Positions 18,097-27,492 of a DNA stretch of 59,636 nucleotides are shown in pieces. The stretch's first letter is position 1. Every line of letters starts with the position of its first letter. The notes beneath the pieces are model-generated. The model was not told the DNA's origin. It was given only the letters and a program-made list of their open reading frames with translations, and did not search any database. Origin of the DNA: Microcaldota archaeon (GTDB taxonomy: Archaea > Micrarchaeota > Micrarchaeia > Burarchaeales > JAKAKT01); assembly GCA_021813385.1 (NCBI GenBank), contig JAKAKT010000100.1, positions 1-59,636 on the forward strand, in the 5' to 3' direction. Position numbers and translations under genes: made by a program.

Positions 18097-18984
18097 ATGG
18101 GTCTTGAAGACTACGAGAAAGCAGGAAAAATTGCAAGGGAAGCTCTTGAAAACTGGTCGAAGAAGATAAAGCCAGGGGTGAAACTGCTCGAAATAGCGGA
18201 AGGGGCCGAGGGCGAGATTCGGGAGAAGGGCGCTGGGCTTGCTTTTCCAGTGAATATCTCGCTTAACGGGCAGGCGGCCCACTACACCCCGGAGCACAAG
18301 TGCGAGAAAGTCTTTGGGGACAAAGACATCGTCAAATTAGATGTCGGAGTCCACGTCAACGGATTCATCGGCGACACCGCGCTCACAATCGACCTCTCGG
18401 GCGAGCAGGGGAAGCTACTTGAGGCGAGCGAGGCAGGCCTGGAAGCGGCGATTGCGGGGATGAAGCCGGGAGTTGAGGTTGGAGAAATCGGAGCCCTAGT
18501 CGAGGCGGAGATAAAGAAACGCGGGTTCAAGCCAATAGAGAACCTCACGGGCCATCGGCTCGAGCAATTCAAGCTCCACGCAGGGACTGAAATCCCAAAC
18601 ATAAAGACTGCTTCCCCCCACCGCATCCAGGAGGGAGACGTTTTCGCAGTCGAGCCCTTCGCGACAAACGGGGCAGGCCACGTCTCAGACGGCTCACAGG
18701 TCGAGATTTTCATGTTTCTCGAAAAAAGACCCGTCAGATTGCGCGAGTCGAGAAGGCTGATGACTTATTCTGAGGAAAAATTCAGTGGACTTCCCTTCGC
18801 TGAGAGGTGGCTCTACAAGGATTTCAATTCGAAGCTTTTGCTCGCATCTGCGCTTCGGGAATTGGTAGGATTCGGGGTTCTCAGGGCGTACCCGATTCTG
18901 AGCGATTCCGGGAAAGGGCTAGTTTCCCAAGCCGAGAAAACCGTAATAATAGAAAAAGATGGCGCGCGAGTGCTGACCAACTAA
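18097..18984 (+). CDS. map: Type II methionine aminopeptidase (ORF track starts earlier at 18046)
   Basis: NISLNGQAAHYTP, KLDVGVHVNGFIGDTALTI, LTGHRLEQFKLHAGTEIPNI, FAVEPFATNGAGHV. Confidence 0.93.
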   Translation: MGLEDYEKAGKIAREALENWSKKIKPGVKLLEIAEGAEGEIREKGAGLAFPVNISLNGQAAHYTPEHKCEKVFGDKDIVKLDVGVHVNGFIGDTALTIDLSGEQGKLLEASEAGLEAAIAGMKPGVEVGEIGALVEAEIKKRGFKPIENLTGHRLEQFKLHAGTEIPNIKTASPHRIQEGDVFAVEPFATNGAGHVSDGSQVEIFMFLEKRPVRLRESRRLMTYSEEKFSGLPFAERWLYKDFNSKLLLASALRELVGFGVLRAYPILSDSGKGLVSQAEKTVIIEKDGARVLTN

Positions 18985-18995
18985 CGGCGACTGCG

Positions 18996-19415
18996 ATGGC
19001 TAAGCTCTTGAAGCTCGGGGATTTGCTCAAGAACCTACGCCCAGAATTGGACGAAGGCAAGTATTACTTTGCATCAGTTCCAGAATCCCAGCTCTTCGGC
19101 CTAGTCAACTACCTTTCATATGTCACGAGCATCCACCGCGAAGAGGAAGGCCTTTCAATCGTGTTTTCCGAAGAGATATTGGAAGAGATGAAAAGCTATG
19201 GTGAGGGGGAGCCAGCCGGGCCGTTTGCCCTCATAACCCTCAAAGTCGAATCGGACTTGATGGCAGTGGGACTCCTCGCGAAAATAACCGGGGAGCTTGC
19301 GAGGGAAGGCATAAGCGCGAATACAGTCTCGGCCTATCACCACGATTATCTCCTGGTTCCTTTCGGGAAAAAAGAAGCAGCGATGAAAGTTCTCAAGAAA
19401 CTGCAGAACCCCTGA
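18996..19415 (+). CDS. ACT-domain-like protein
   Basis: ESDLMAVGLLAKITGELAREGISANTVSAYHHDYLLVPFGKKEAAMKVL. Confidence 0.65.
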   Translation: MAKLLKLGDLLKNLRPELDEGKYYFASVPESQLFGLVNYLSYVTSIHREEEGLSIVFSEEILEEMKSYGEGEPAGPFALITLKVESDLMAVGLLAKITGELAREGISANTVSAYHHDYLLVPFGKKEAAMKVLKKLQNP

Positions 19416-19419
19416 CTTA

Positions 19420-19860
19420 CTAGGCAGACAGCTCCTCGGGCTTGAACAGCCTCTCGCAGTAGGAGCACCGGATCCCCCTCTCCTCAACCTTGAACTCGCT
19501 CTCCATCCTCTCGTGGTTGGTTATGCAGTTCGGGTTCGGGCAGGCAGCCACTGCAACGAGCTTGCTCCTGAGTTTAACCTGTCTTTTCTCAATAACTTCA
19601 AAGTTCTTTATGATGTTGAGGCTCGCTTCAGGGGCAATGAGCGCAATCTTGTCAGCAGTCTTATCGTCGATGTGCTTATCAGCTATCTTTACAATGTCTT
19701 TCTTCCCCATTTTTTTGCTTGTCGTGTTCATGAGGAGTGCGACCCTCCCAAGGTAACCGGCTTGTATGTTGAGAATCTGCAGCACCCTAAGTCCTTTCCC
19801 TGCCGGTATGTGGTCAATCACGGTCCCGTCAGCAATTTTCTCAACTTTCAGCATGCTCAT
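19420..19860 (-). CDS. pyrI: Aspartate carbamoyltransferase regulatory subunit
   Basis: VEKIADGTVIDHIPAGKGLRVLQIL; CPNPNCITNHE...CSYCER zinc site. Confidence 0.95.
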   Translation of the reverse strand: MSMLKVEKIADGTVIDHIPAGKGLRVLQILNIQAGYLGRVALLMNTTSKKMGKKDIVKIADKHIDDKTADKIALIAPEASLNIIKNFEVIEKRQVKLRSKLVAVAACPNPNCITNHERMESEFKVEERGIRCSYCERLFKPEELSA

Positions 19861-20768
19861 GCCCTCCCGAGAAGCTTCATTATAATCGCCATCCTCATCG
19901 GAACTCCCAGCTTCGCCTGTTCGAAATAAGTCGCATGCTTGCTGTTGTCTATTGCTGGGTCTATCTCATCAATCTTAGGCAACGGGTGCAGGATGACGAG
20001 GTCTTCCTTAACCCCCTTCAACTGCTCCTCGGTTATCTTGAACTCCTTCTGGAGCTTCTCCGCCTCATAGGGGTCGGCGAACCTCTCCTTCTGAATCCTG
20101 CAGACATAGGCAACATCCGCTCCTTTCAGGTCAAGTTCGTTCGTTTGCTTTATCTTCATCGAAAAAAGCGTTTTTGCCTCATCCACGACCCCCTTGTCCA
20201 TTTCGAGCCCTTTCGGGGAAACCAAAGTCACATCCGCCCCGAACATCCCAAGCCCATAGAGAAGAGAGCGCATCGTTCTCGCGTATTTCAGGTCGCCAAC
20301 AAGGTGAACGCATAAGCCATCGAGCTTTTTCTTGACCTTCCTTATCGTGTAAAGGTCTATGAGTGTCTGCGTCGGATGCTGGTTCCCCCCGTCCCCTCCA
20401 TTTGCAACTGGATGTTTAGCGACATTCGCAGCCAGCCTCGCAGAGCCCTCGAGCGAATGCCTTATCACGAGCAGGTCGGCATATCCGTCTACAATCTTAA
20501 TCGTATCCACGAACGTCTCGCCCTTTGCCATCGAAGTGAGCGCTACGGACTCAAAGTTTATCACGCTTGCCCCAAGCCTCTGTGCAGCAGCCTGGAAAGA
20601 GAGCCTTGTCCGAGTGCTCGGCTCGAAAAAAAGGGTCGCGATAATGCGGTTCTTCAGGGGCGACTTCTCCCCCCCGATTTCGCCTTCCATCTTCTCGGCG
20701 AGTGAAAACAGCCCCTCGATGTCCTTGCGTTCCAAATCCCGAATAGAAATAAGATCCTTGCCGTTCAT
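19857..20768 (-). CDS. pyrB: Aspartate carbamoyltransferase catalytic subunit
   Basis: FFEPSTRTRLSFQAAAQRLG, HPTQTLIDLYTI, ILHPLPKIDEI. Confidence 0.96.
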   Translation of the reverse strand: MNGKDLISIRDLERKDIEGLFSLAEKMEGEIGGEKSPLKNRIIATLFFEPSTRTRLSFQAAAQRLGASVINFESVALTSMAKGETFVDTIKIVDGYADLLVIRHSLEGSARLAANVAKHPVANGGDGGNQHPTQTLIDLYTIRKVKKKLDGLCVHLVGDLKYARTMRSLLYGLGMFGADVTLVSPKGLEMDKGVVDEAKTLFSMKIKQTNELDLKGADVAYVCRIQKERFADPYEAEKLQKEFKITEEQLKGVKEDLVILHPLPKIDEIDPAIDNSKHATYFEQAKLGVPMRMAIIMKLLGRA

Positions 20769-20824
20769 GGAACCCTCTCATCTTTAGAGTTAGTATTTAT
20801 ATAAACCTTTCCAAATTTGTGGAT

Positions 20825-21421
20825 ATGAGAGGAAAAATCATCTGCTTCGAGGGAATCGACGGTTCCGGGAAGGGGACGCAGGTCAAAAAAACAATCGACG
20901 CGATTCCCGGTGCCGTCCTGTTCACCTATCCAGACAAGAATTGGGCAGTCGGCCGGGTCATCGGCAGTTTTCTTGAGAAGAAAACGAGGCTTTCGCCACT
21001 CCACCAGTTCCTTCTCTATGCTTCAGACATCCAAAAGGACCAGGAGAAAATCAAACAGTTGCTCGAAGATGGGAGAACAGTTGTATTCGACCGCTACATT
21101 TTCTCGACCCTCGCTTACCAGGATGCTTCAGGATTTAGAATGAACAAAGGCCTTGGGATAGTTAAGGAACTTGAATTCCTCGCCCCGGACCTGACTATTC
21201 TTCTCGACATAGACCCGAAGACCTCGGTTGAGAGGAAGAAAAAGCAGAACAATTCGCTCGAGAGGTTCGAAAAAGAAAAGTTTCTCGGGAAAGTCAGGAA
21301 AAACTACCTGCTCCTGGCGAAGAAAAAATTCCTCTCGAAGAAGTGGTTTGTCCTGGATGGGGGGCGAAGCCAGGCAGAATTAGGCGAGGAGATACGTTTA
21401 TTAGTGTTAAACGAGCGATAA
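20825..21421 (+). CDS. tmk: Thymidylate kinase
   Basis: ICFEGIDGSGKGTQ P-loop; FDRYIFSTLAYQ. Confidence 0.9.
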   Translation: MRGKIICFEGIDGSGKGTQVKKTIDAIPGAVLFTYPDKNWAVGRVIGSFLEKKTRLSPLHQFLLYASDIQKDQEKIKQLLEDGRTVVFDRYIFSTLAYQDASGFRMNKGLGIVKELEFLAPDLTILLDIDPKTSVERKKKQNNSLERFEKEKFLGKVRKNYLLLAKKKFLSKKWFVLDGGRSQAELGEEIRLLVLNER

Positions 21422-21434
21422 GTCGCACGTCTGT

Positions 21435-21693
21435 GCTCCAGTAGTCTAGCTCGGTCAAGGATTCCGGCCTTTCGAAATCAGAAACCCCTACGGGTTTCCG
21501 ATACCTTCCCCCTTCGGGAGAAGAAAGCCGGTGACCCGGGTTCAAACATCCTTCCCTTTTCTTTCAGATTCGGGCTGGCGCCCGAATACGGGGAAAGTTG
21601 TTGGCAACTTTCCCTTCGGAAAAGAAAAGGTCTGGATCAACCCCAAAAGAAAAACGGTGAAAACCTAGGGGTTTGAAAATCCCGGCTGGAGCA
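21435..21693 (+). tRNA. tRNA-Glu(TTC) with two introns: about 21475-21525 in the anticodon loop and about 21547-21679 in the T-loop
   Basis: Acceptor GCTCCAG/CTGGAGC, anticodon stem CCGGC/GCCGG with loop CTTTCG..A, T-stem CCGGG/CCCGG all perfect once introns are removed; T-rich tract follows. Confidence 0.85.
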
Positions 21694-21707
21694 CTCTTTA
21701 TTTTTTC

Positions 21708-22571
21708 TCAGTTCTTCGCAGTTTTTATCAGGTAATCAATCATCTTTCCGGCGACATCGACTCCCATCGCCTGGAAGGAGTTCCGGAATTCGACTGCGTG
21801 GTTTATCTCATGAACGAGCAGCCCATGTTCGGATTCCATAAGGTCGACCCCGTAAATTCCTTCACCTACGATACCGGCAGCCTTAAGGCAGAGCTCCGAG
21901 AGCTCAGGGGTCACCTCGCACTTGCTGGCCAATCCTCCGCGGCTCGTGTTCGTTATCCAGCCGGACTTCTGCGTGGAGTTCCGGTACACTGCAGCGATTA
22001 CTTCTTCGCCCACAACGAGCGCGCGGATGTCTCTCCCGGGCTTGTTCACGTGCTCCTGCAGGTAGTAAATCTTCTGCAAGTGGTTGCCCATCTCCTCCCT
22101 TGACTCGAGTTCCGCGTCTAAGGCGTCGGCATCGTTTATCCTGTGCACCAATCTAGCCCAGGAGCCAACAACAGGCTTCATCACGAGCGGGAACCCCAGT
22201 TTCGAGGCTGCAGACCGAGCTGACTCAGGCACGAACGAAACATAAGTTTTTGGAGTCGGGATTCCCGCCTTGGCTAGTTCGAGAGAGCAGAGCATCTTGT
22301 CTCCGCAGATTCTCGCAGCATTGTAACTGTTCACAACTTTCGTCCCCGCGAGTTCGTAGTAATAACTCAGATAAAGGCCTCTCGAGTATGAGACCGAGCG
22401 CTGGACGAGAGCGTCGATTTCCCCTGCTCCTGGACCGTGCCCATTTCCGCTCAGCTCAAGAACAGCCTCGCCGTCTATCACCCTCTCTAGCTCCACCCCG
22501 CGCTCTTTCGCGGAATCCAGGAGCATCTTGTTCTCGGCAGAAACAAACGTGTAGCAGATTCCGATTTTCAT
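21708..22571 (-). CDS. lysX: ATP-grasp ligase, LysX/RimK family
   Basis: AGIPTPKTYVSF, FPLVMKPVVGSWARLV, GVDLMESEHGLLVHEINHAVEFRNS; adjacent LysW. Confidence 0.85.
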   Translation of the reverse strand: MKIGICYTFVSAENKMLLDSAKERGVELERVIDGEAVLELSGNGHGPGAGEIDALVQRSVSYSRGLYLSYYYELAGTKVVNSYNAARICGDKMLCSLELAKAGIPTPKTYVSFVPESARSAASKLGFPLVMKPVVGSWARLVHRINDADALDAELESREEMGNHLQKIYYLQEHVNKPGRDIRALVVGEEVIAAVYRNSTQKSGWITNTSRGGLASKCEVTPELSELCLKAAGIVGEGIYGVDLMESEHGLLVHEINHAVEFRNSFQAMGVDVAGKMIDYLIKTAKN

Positions 22572-22581
22572 GGCAACCAGC

Positions 22582-22758
22582 CTACTCGCCCCAGTCCTCC
22601 TCGACTACAGGCGCCACTGTGAGCTTTGGCGGATTAGCCGAATTAACTTCGAGCCTGGCCCCGCAGTCCTTGCAGCTCAAAATCCAGCCGATTTCCGTGT
22701 TTTCCTCCAATCCAACTTTTCCCGCGCATTCCGGGCATTCAGCTTCCGCCATCTCCAT
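22582..22758 (-). CDS. lysW: LysW-type amino-group carrier protein, 58 aa, absent from ORF track
   Basis: Translation MEMAEAECPECAGKVGLEENTEIGWILSCKDCGARLEVNSANPPKLTVAPVVEEDWGE*: two CxxC knuckles and C-terminal EDWGE. Confidence 0.92.
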   Translation of the reverse strand: MEMAEAECPECAGKVGLEENTEIGWILSCKDCGARLEVNSANPPKLTVAPVVEEDWGE

Positions 22759-22812
22759 CAGTCCCCCTAACCAGAGTTAGAAATATTGTGTGCCGGGCCC
22801 TTTATATCAATA

Positions 22813-22830
22813 TTGGTCAAAAATGGCCAA
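22813..22830 (-). promoter_or_regulatory. Inverted repeat TTGGYCA-N4-TGRCCAA upstream of the lysW TATA-like box
   Basis: ttggtca aaaa tggccaa; tttatatc lies just downstream on the minus strand. Confidence 0.4.
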
Positions 22831-22891
22831 TTTAGATAAAATTCAACCAAAAACAGAAAATTGATTTTCAACCCGCGCGTCTATCCCCTCG

Positions 22892-24247
22892 TCATATCTT
22901 CTCCCGCTTATCAACGAGCCTTTCCGATTCCTCAAGAAGGAACAGCGCCCCGTCGGCCAAATCAAGCGCTTCCTTTGGCTTTCCGGCCCAAACTGCTTCC
23001 TTCATTTCCGCAAGGCCTTTCCTCACATTCACGAGCACTGTTTCCTGTGATTTCGCAAAAAGATGAGCCAGCTCCAGAACCTTGGTCGCTATGTTCGATT
23101 TCTGTGGAACTGGCATAAGGCCATCGCGTTGCACATGCTCGAGATAATCTGACAGGTGTCCCCTTGCCAGCCTTATTTTTACTCCTTCGTTCCCTCCCCG
23201 TTCGATTGCTTGCTCAGCTTGGAGAAGCAGGTCCCGAACCAGCAGGAGCTCTCCCACCTTGCTGCCCTTGAACCACCCAGCGAGTTCCCCCACCCCGACA
23301 GGCCTCGGATGTTCGCCCTTCCTGTCGCTCTCGAGTTCATAGGAGAAATTGCTGTCAATTATCCTGAGCGCAAGCTCCAGCTTCTTCACCATCGTCTCCT
23401 TTATGTGCGCGGATTCCCGGAGCTGGCCCATTATCCCATGTCGCACGTCCCTCCCGACAAGCGCCTCCCTCACCCTCTCATTCCTCTCGTGCCTGCGCCT
23501 GATGATTTCCGATATGAGAAGCGCGCGCTCCTCGCTTTTCGTGAGAACGTGGGTCCTCACGTGCTCGAGCTTCTCTTTGAGGACATTTCTCGCAGCAACG
23601 AGCTTCGCGCACCCAATAGTTATCTCATCCCCATAGAAGGCGACAATAGCATCGCCTACGTAAATTTTCGTCTCGTCTGCCCAAGAATCGACTTTCGAAA
23701 CGATGTTCCTTCGCGCGAGCTTTTCTGAAATCTCCTCAAGTCTCCTAAGCTTTGCCCCGAGCTCTTGGTTGCCTACATGAACACTGTCCATCCTCAAGTT
23801 TATCGTGGTCAATTCATCGAGAAGAAGCTGGACCTTCACAGAAGAATTGGCCTTGTTTTTTGGAATATGCTCCCCAACAGCTCTCAAAGCGCTCGCGAGG
23901 TCATTGTAGGTAATCTCCCTGCCCACAATCGGCTCATAAAGCAAGCCAAGCATCCTCCTCCTCGTGGCGTTGGCGACTCCCCGGGCAAGCGTCCTTCTTG
24001 CATTCCTTGCCCTCACCCTGAGCCCGTCACTCTCATCGCCCATATCCCCCCAAATCTTGGAATCTAGGACGATGAACCTTATGCTCACTCCCGAGTCCTC
24101 AAGAATCCTGACCCCGAGCCGGCTCATCCTTTCAGAAAGAGTCTCGGGTTTGGCAGGGCCTTCAATAAGTGCGCTGCCTTTGAATCCTGCCCTTCTTGAT
24201 TCTCGGGAAGAAGCAGTTCTCTGGACTCCTGTTCCGACCCAGTTCAT
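22892..24247 (-). CDS. Hypothetical helical protein
   Basis: Long ORF on lysWX strand; no recognised motif. Confidence 0.6.
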   Translation of the reverse strand: MNWVGTGVQRTASSRESRRAGFKGSALIEGPAKPETLSERMSRLGVRILEDSGVSIRFIVLDSKIWGDMGDESDGLRVRARNARRTLARGVANATRRRMLGLLYEPIVGREITYNDLASALRAVGEHIPKNKANSSVKVQLLLDELTTINLRMDSVHVGNQELGAKLRRLEEISEKLARRNIVSKVDSWADETKIYVGDAIVAFYGDEITIGCAKLVAARNVLKEKLEHVRTHVLTKSEERALLISEIIRRRHERNERVREALVGRDVRHGIMGQLRESAHIKETMVKKLELALRIIDSNFSYELESDRKGEHPRPVGVGELAGWFKGSKVGELLLVRDLLLQAEQAIERGGNEGVKIRLARGHLSDYLEHVQRDGLMPVPQKSNIATKVLELAHLFAKSQETVLVNVRKGLAEMKEAVWAGKPKEALDLADGALFLLEESERLVDKREKI

Positions 24248-24336
24248 AAATCAATAGTTATGCCAGGGAAGGATAATAACCGTTACTCGAAACTGGGCGA
24301 TAGTGTTTTTTAACCACAGCTGCAAAGACCAGTCAT

Positions 24337-25020
24337 ATGTCCCACCCGGACCTCATCAAGTCGTATTTCGAGTCCCTCGACAACTATGACTACGTGGCAG
24401 AAAGAGTGGTCCCCTACAACAAGGAAATCCACGAAAAGATATTGAGCGAGGTTTCTATATGGGCGCCGAAGGACTTTGACCTAGTGGACCTCGGGATTGG
24501 GCCCGGCGAGGTTGATGAAAAAATACTCGAGAAATACCCGGGAGCCCACGTTACCGGTATCGACATATCCGAGAAGATGCTCGATTCGGCCAGGCTAAAG
24601 CTGCACAAGTTCAGCGAGAGGGCGAAGCTCGTCAAGGGGGACTTCGACTTCGCTGACCTCGGGCCAGAGCGCGATTTCATCATCTCCTCAATTGCAATCC
24701 ACAACTCGGCTGATGACGACAAGATGAAGCTTTTCGACAGGATTTACGACTCGCTTTCGGACAAGGGGCTGTTCATAAACGCCGACTTCATAGCCGGCGA
24801 GGACCCGCAGGACGATGAGCGGGACAGGCGCTGGTATTTCCACTTCCTCGAGCAGCATTTGAAGGGCACGGAACTCGAGACCTGGATAATGCACGCGTTC
24901 TACGAGGACAACCCGGCAAAGCTCTCGGACCAGTTCAAGTGGCTCGGGGAATCCGGGTTCAGGAAGGTCGAATGCACCTGGAAAAAGATGAATCTCGCGG
25001 TGTATGTCGCTTACAAATAA
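24337..25020 (+). CDS. Class I SAM-dependent methyltransferase
   Basis: FDLVDLGIGPGEVDEKILEKYPGAHVTGIDISEKML. Confidence 0.85.
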   Translation: MSHPDLIKSYFESLDNYDYVAERVVPYNKEIHEKILSEVSIWAPKDFDLVDLGIGPGEVDEKILEKYPGAHVTGIDISEKMLDSARLKLHKFSERAKLVKGDFDFADLGPERDFIISSIAIHNSADDDKMKLFDRIYDSLSDKGLFINADFIAGEDPQDDERDRRWYFHFLEQHLKGTELETWIMHAFYEDNPAKLSDQFKWLGESGFRKVECTWKKMNLAVYVAYK

Positions 25021-25031
25021 GAGGTGGGAAG

Positions 25032-25211
25032 ATGGGAAAAACGATTCTGAAGGCAGGGCAGGCGTCGCAATTGCTCTCGCTCTTGGCAAAGCAAGTCGGT
25101 TCCGAGACCACTCTTTCCAAGGCAATAGTGGCGCTGAACGGCGACCCGAAGCGGGATGTTGCAGTGATTTTCACCGACAGCTTCGGGAATGCGGACATCA
25201 AGCCGGTTTAG
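25032..25211 (+). CDS. Small conserved-looking protein, 59 aa
   Basis: ATG preceded by gaggtggg; starts 12 nt after the methyltransferase stop. Confidence 0.5.
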   Translation: MGKTILKAGQASQLLSLLAKQVGSETTLSKAIVALNGDPKRDVAVIFTDSFGNADIKPV

Positions 25212-25292
25212 GCTTATAGCTTAATTTATTCAAATTACGAAGGTTTATATACTGGTTTCACCCTATCCTATACTCTAACATGTGGTGAATTA

Positions 25293-25997
25293 ATGGCTGT
25301 CCAACAACTTCCAAGGAGCACTATTGATGCGATAAAAGGGGGTCAGCCGTTCCCTGGTTCAGCGAAATACAAAGTCATTAAGGCACACTTTGATGACATT
25401 GGCTTCTCGATTGCCTCTAAGCTGGGAATCGCACAACGATACGAGAGATTCTTTCTGCAGTTCTACTGCGCCCACGACGAACTGATAACAGGAGGGGAAG
25501 CGCCCGCCCAAATCCCACGGGACTTGCAGCTTGAGCTGACGGCTGCACGGATGGAGTTGCCGGTTATCGTAGGAGCCAAGTTCGGGTCTGACTCGACAAC
25601 AATAATCGAACTGGCAACACGGCACGAGGATTCAATCGCTCAGGTAATCATGGAAAATATGAAATCGACTCTCGGGGAAACGACAGTCTCCGAGTCATCG
25701 GAATTGAGGAAATTCGTGATAACAATCGCCAACTCGTTTGCCTGCCTGTTCGACTCCGTGGAAGGGGATAGGGAAACTGTGAATTCCACGAAATTGGCCA
25801 CTACCCTCACCACAAGAGATATGATTGAGCATTTTTCATTCACCACAGTTATTTCTGGGATGTATGTCAAAACCCAGTTAGACGATCTTCAGGGGGTATG
25901 GAGGAAGCTCGAGGCTAAAGGCATTCGCACTTCCGCTGAGGGCCTCCTCGCCTACAAAAGCGCGTTAAACAGCAAGATTATCGAACTATTCGCTTAA
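25293..25997 (+). CDS. Hypothetical protein
   Basis: Uninterrupted ORF with TATA-like ttatatact upstream; no recognised motif. Confidence 0.6.
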   Translation: MAVQQLPRSTIDAIKGGQPFPGSAKYKVIKAHFDDIGFSIASKLGIAQRYERFFLQFYCAHDELITGGEAPAQIPRDLQLELTAARMELPVIVGAKFGSDSTTIIELATRHEDSIAQVIMENMKSTLGETTVSESSELRKFVITIANSFACLFDSVEGDRETVNSTKLATTLTTRDMIEHFSFTTVISGMYVKTQLDDLQGVWRKLEAKGIRTSAEGLLAYKSALNSKIIELFA

Positions 25998-26016
25998 GCT
26001 TGCCAGTTCGAGCGAA

Positions 26017-27345
26017 CTACAGGACGTCAAAATACCTGTCGAGCTCCCATTTTGTCACCTGCCTCTTGTAGTCCTTCCAGTCCTCGAGCTGCGCAGCTGT
26101 CAATTTCTCGAAAACATGCTTCCCGAGAGCCTCCTGGAGGACCTTGTCGCCCTGCAATTCAGTCACCGCATCCTTGAGCGAGTGCGGAAGCGTCGGGATT
26201 CCCCTCTTCTCCAGTTCCTCGTTGCTAAGGTGATAAACATTTTCCTCTATTGGCTCAGGGGGCTCGAGCTTGTTTTCAACCCCATCAAGCCCGGCTGAGA
26301 GCATCGCTGCGAACACCAGGTATGGGTTCGAGGAAGGGTCAGGCGCCCGGTATTCGCACCTTGTCGCGCTCTTCTTCCCCTCGGTGTATCTCGGGATTCT
26401 CAGGAGAGCCGAGCGGTTTATCCTCCCCCAGCAGATATATACCGGAGCCTCGTATCCAGGGATGAGCCGCTTGTAGGAATTTATCGTAGGGGCCGCAATC
26501 GCCGAGAGGGCCCTCGCGTGCTTCAGTTGGCCGGCGATGAAATGCCGTGCGAGAGGCGAGAGATTGTACCTGTCCTTCTCGTCGAAGAACGCGTTCTGCC
26601 CGTCCTTCCAAAGGCTCTGGTGCACGTGCATCCCCGACCCGTTCACCCCGAAAAGGGGCTTAGGCATGAACGAGGCATAGAGCCCGTATTTCCTGGCAGC
26701 AGTCTTGACAGCAGTCTTATAAGTCAGAACCCAGCCAGCGACAGTCAGCGCCCTTCCGTACTTGAAGTCTATCTCGTGCTGCCCTGGGGCGACCTCGTGA
26801 TGGCTCATCTCTATCGAAAGGCCCATCGACTCCAGATGCGTCACCACGTCCCTCCTCACTTCAGCTGCCAAGTCCAGGTTCCCCAAGTCGAAATAGCTGG
26901 CCTTGTCGTGCGTCTCCATCCCGCACCCATTCTCTCTCCTGAAGAGGAAGAACTCAAGTTCAGGCCCGACCATGTACTCGAGCCCCATTTTTTTCGCCCT
27001 CTCAAGCGTCTTTCTCAATACATTCCTTGGGTCGCCCTCGAAAGGCCTCTGCTTCTCGTCATAAACATCGCATATGAACCTGGCGACTGTCCCGCCTGTC
27101 CAGGGAAGGACGGCGTAAGACCCCAGGTCAGGCTTCAGGAACATGTCGCTTTCGTAAATGCGGACAAAACCCTCAATCGAGGAGCCGTCGAACCACAGCC
27201 CCTCCCCGGCAACCTCCTTCATCTTCTCAACAGTTATCTCGCAGGCTTTCACTGTTCCCATGATATCCACGAACTCGAGGTCAACGAACTTCACCCCGTC
27301 CTTTTTCATCCTCTCGAAAATATCAGCAGAACCTTCCTTAGCCAT
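26017..27345 (-). CDS. glnA: Glutamine synthetase
   Basis: WFDGSSIEGF, NGSGMHVHQSLWKDG, RIPRYTEGKKSATRCEYRAPDPSSNPYLVFAAML. Confidence 0.96.
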   Translation of the reverse strand: MAKEGSADIFERMKKDGVKFVDLEFVDIMGTVKACEITVEKMKEVAGEGLWFDGSSIEGFVRIYESDMFLKPDLGSYAVLPWTGGTVARFICDVYDEKQRPFEGDPRNVLRKTLERAKKMGLEYMVGPELEFFLFRRENGCGMETHDKASYFDLGNLDLAAEVRRDVVTHLESMGLSIEMSHHEVAPGQHEIDFKYGRALTVAGWVLTYKTAVKTAARKYGLYASFMPKPLFGVNGSGMHVHQSLWKDGQNAFFDEKDRYNLSPLARHFIAGQLKHARALSAIAAPTINSYKRLIPGYEAPVYICWGRINRSALLRIPRYTEGKKSATRCEYRAPDPSSNPYLVFAAMLSAGLDGVENKLEPPEPIEENVYHLSNEELEKRGIPTLPHSLKDAVTELQGDKVLQEALGKHVFEKLTAAQLEDWKDYKRQVTKWELDRYFDVL

Positions 27346-27409
27346 GCCACACACCTCCCATTCTTCAGGGTTTGTCCCAGGCAAGATATATACTTATTTA
27401 AATTTTTTT

Positions 27410-27492
27410 GAACAAATGTTCATTTTAATTTGAAAATTAAGATAAAAAACCAGAAATCTCTCAAAAAACTCAAAATTGGTGAACAAATGTTG
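27410..27492. promoter_or_regulatory. Two copies of GAACAAATGTT in the glnA/lrp divergent spacer, one overlapping the lrp start codon
   Basis: gaacaaatgttc at 27410-27421 (near palindrome) and gaacaaatgttg at 27481-27492. Confidence 0.5.

Noticed and set aside
23156-23728. 190-aa plus-strand ORF opposite 22892-24247
   Set aside because: Pro/His-rich shadow composition; the minus-strand frame is the more protein-like
26518-27411. 297-aa plus-strand ORF
   Set aside because: Antisense shadow of glnA, which has unmistakable catalytic motifs
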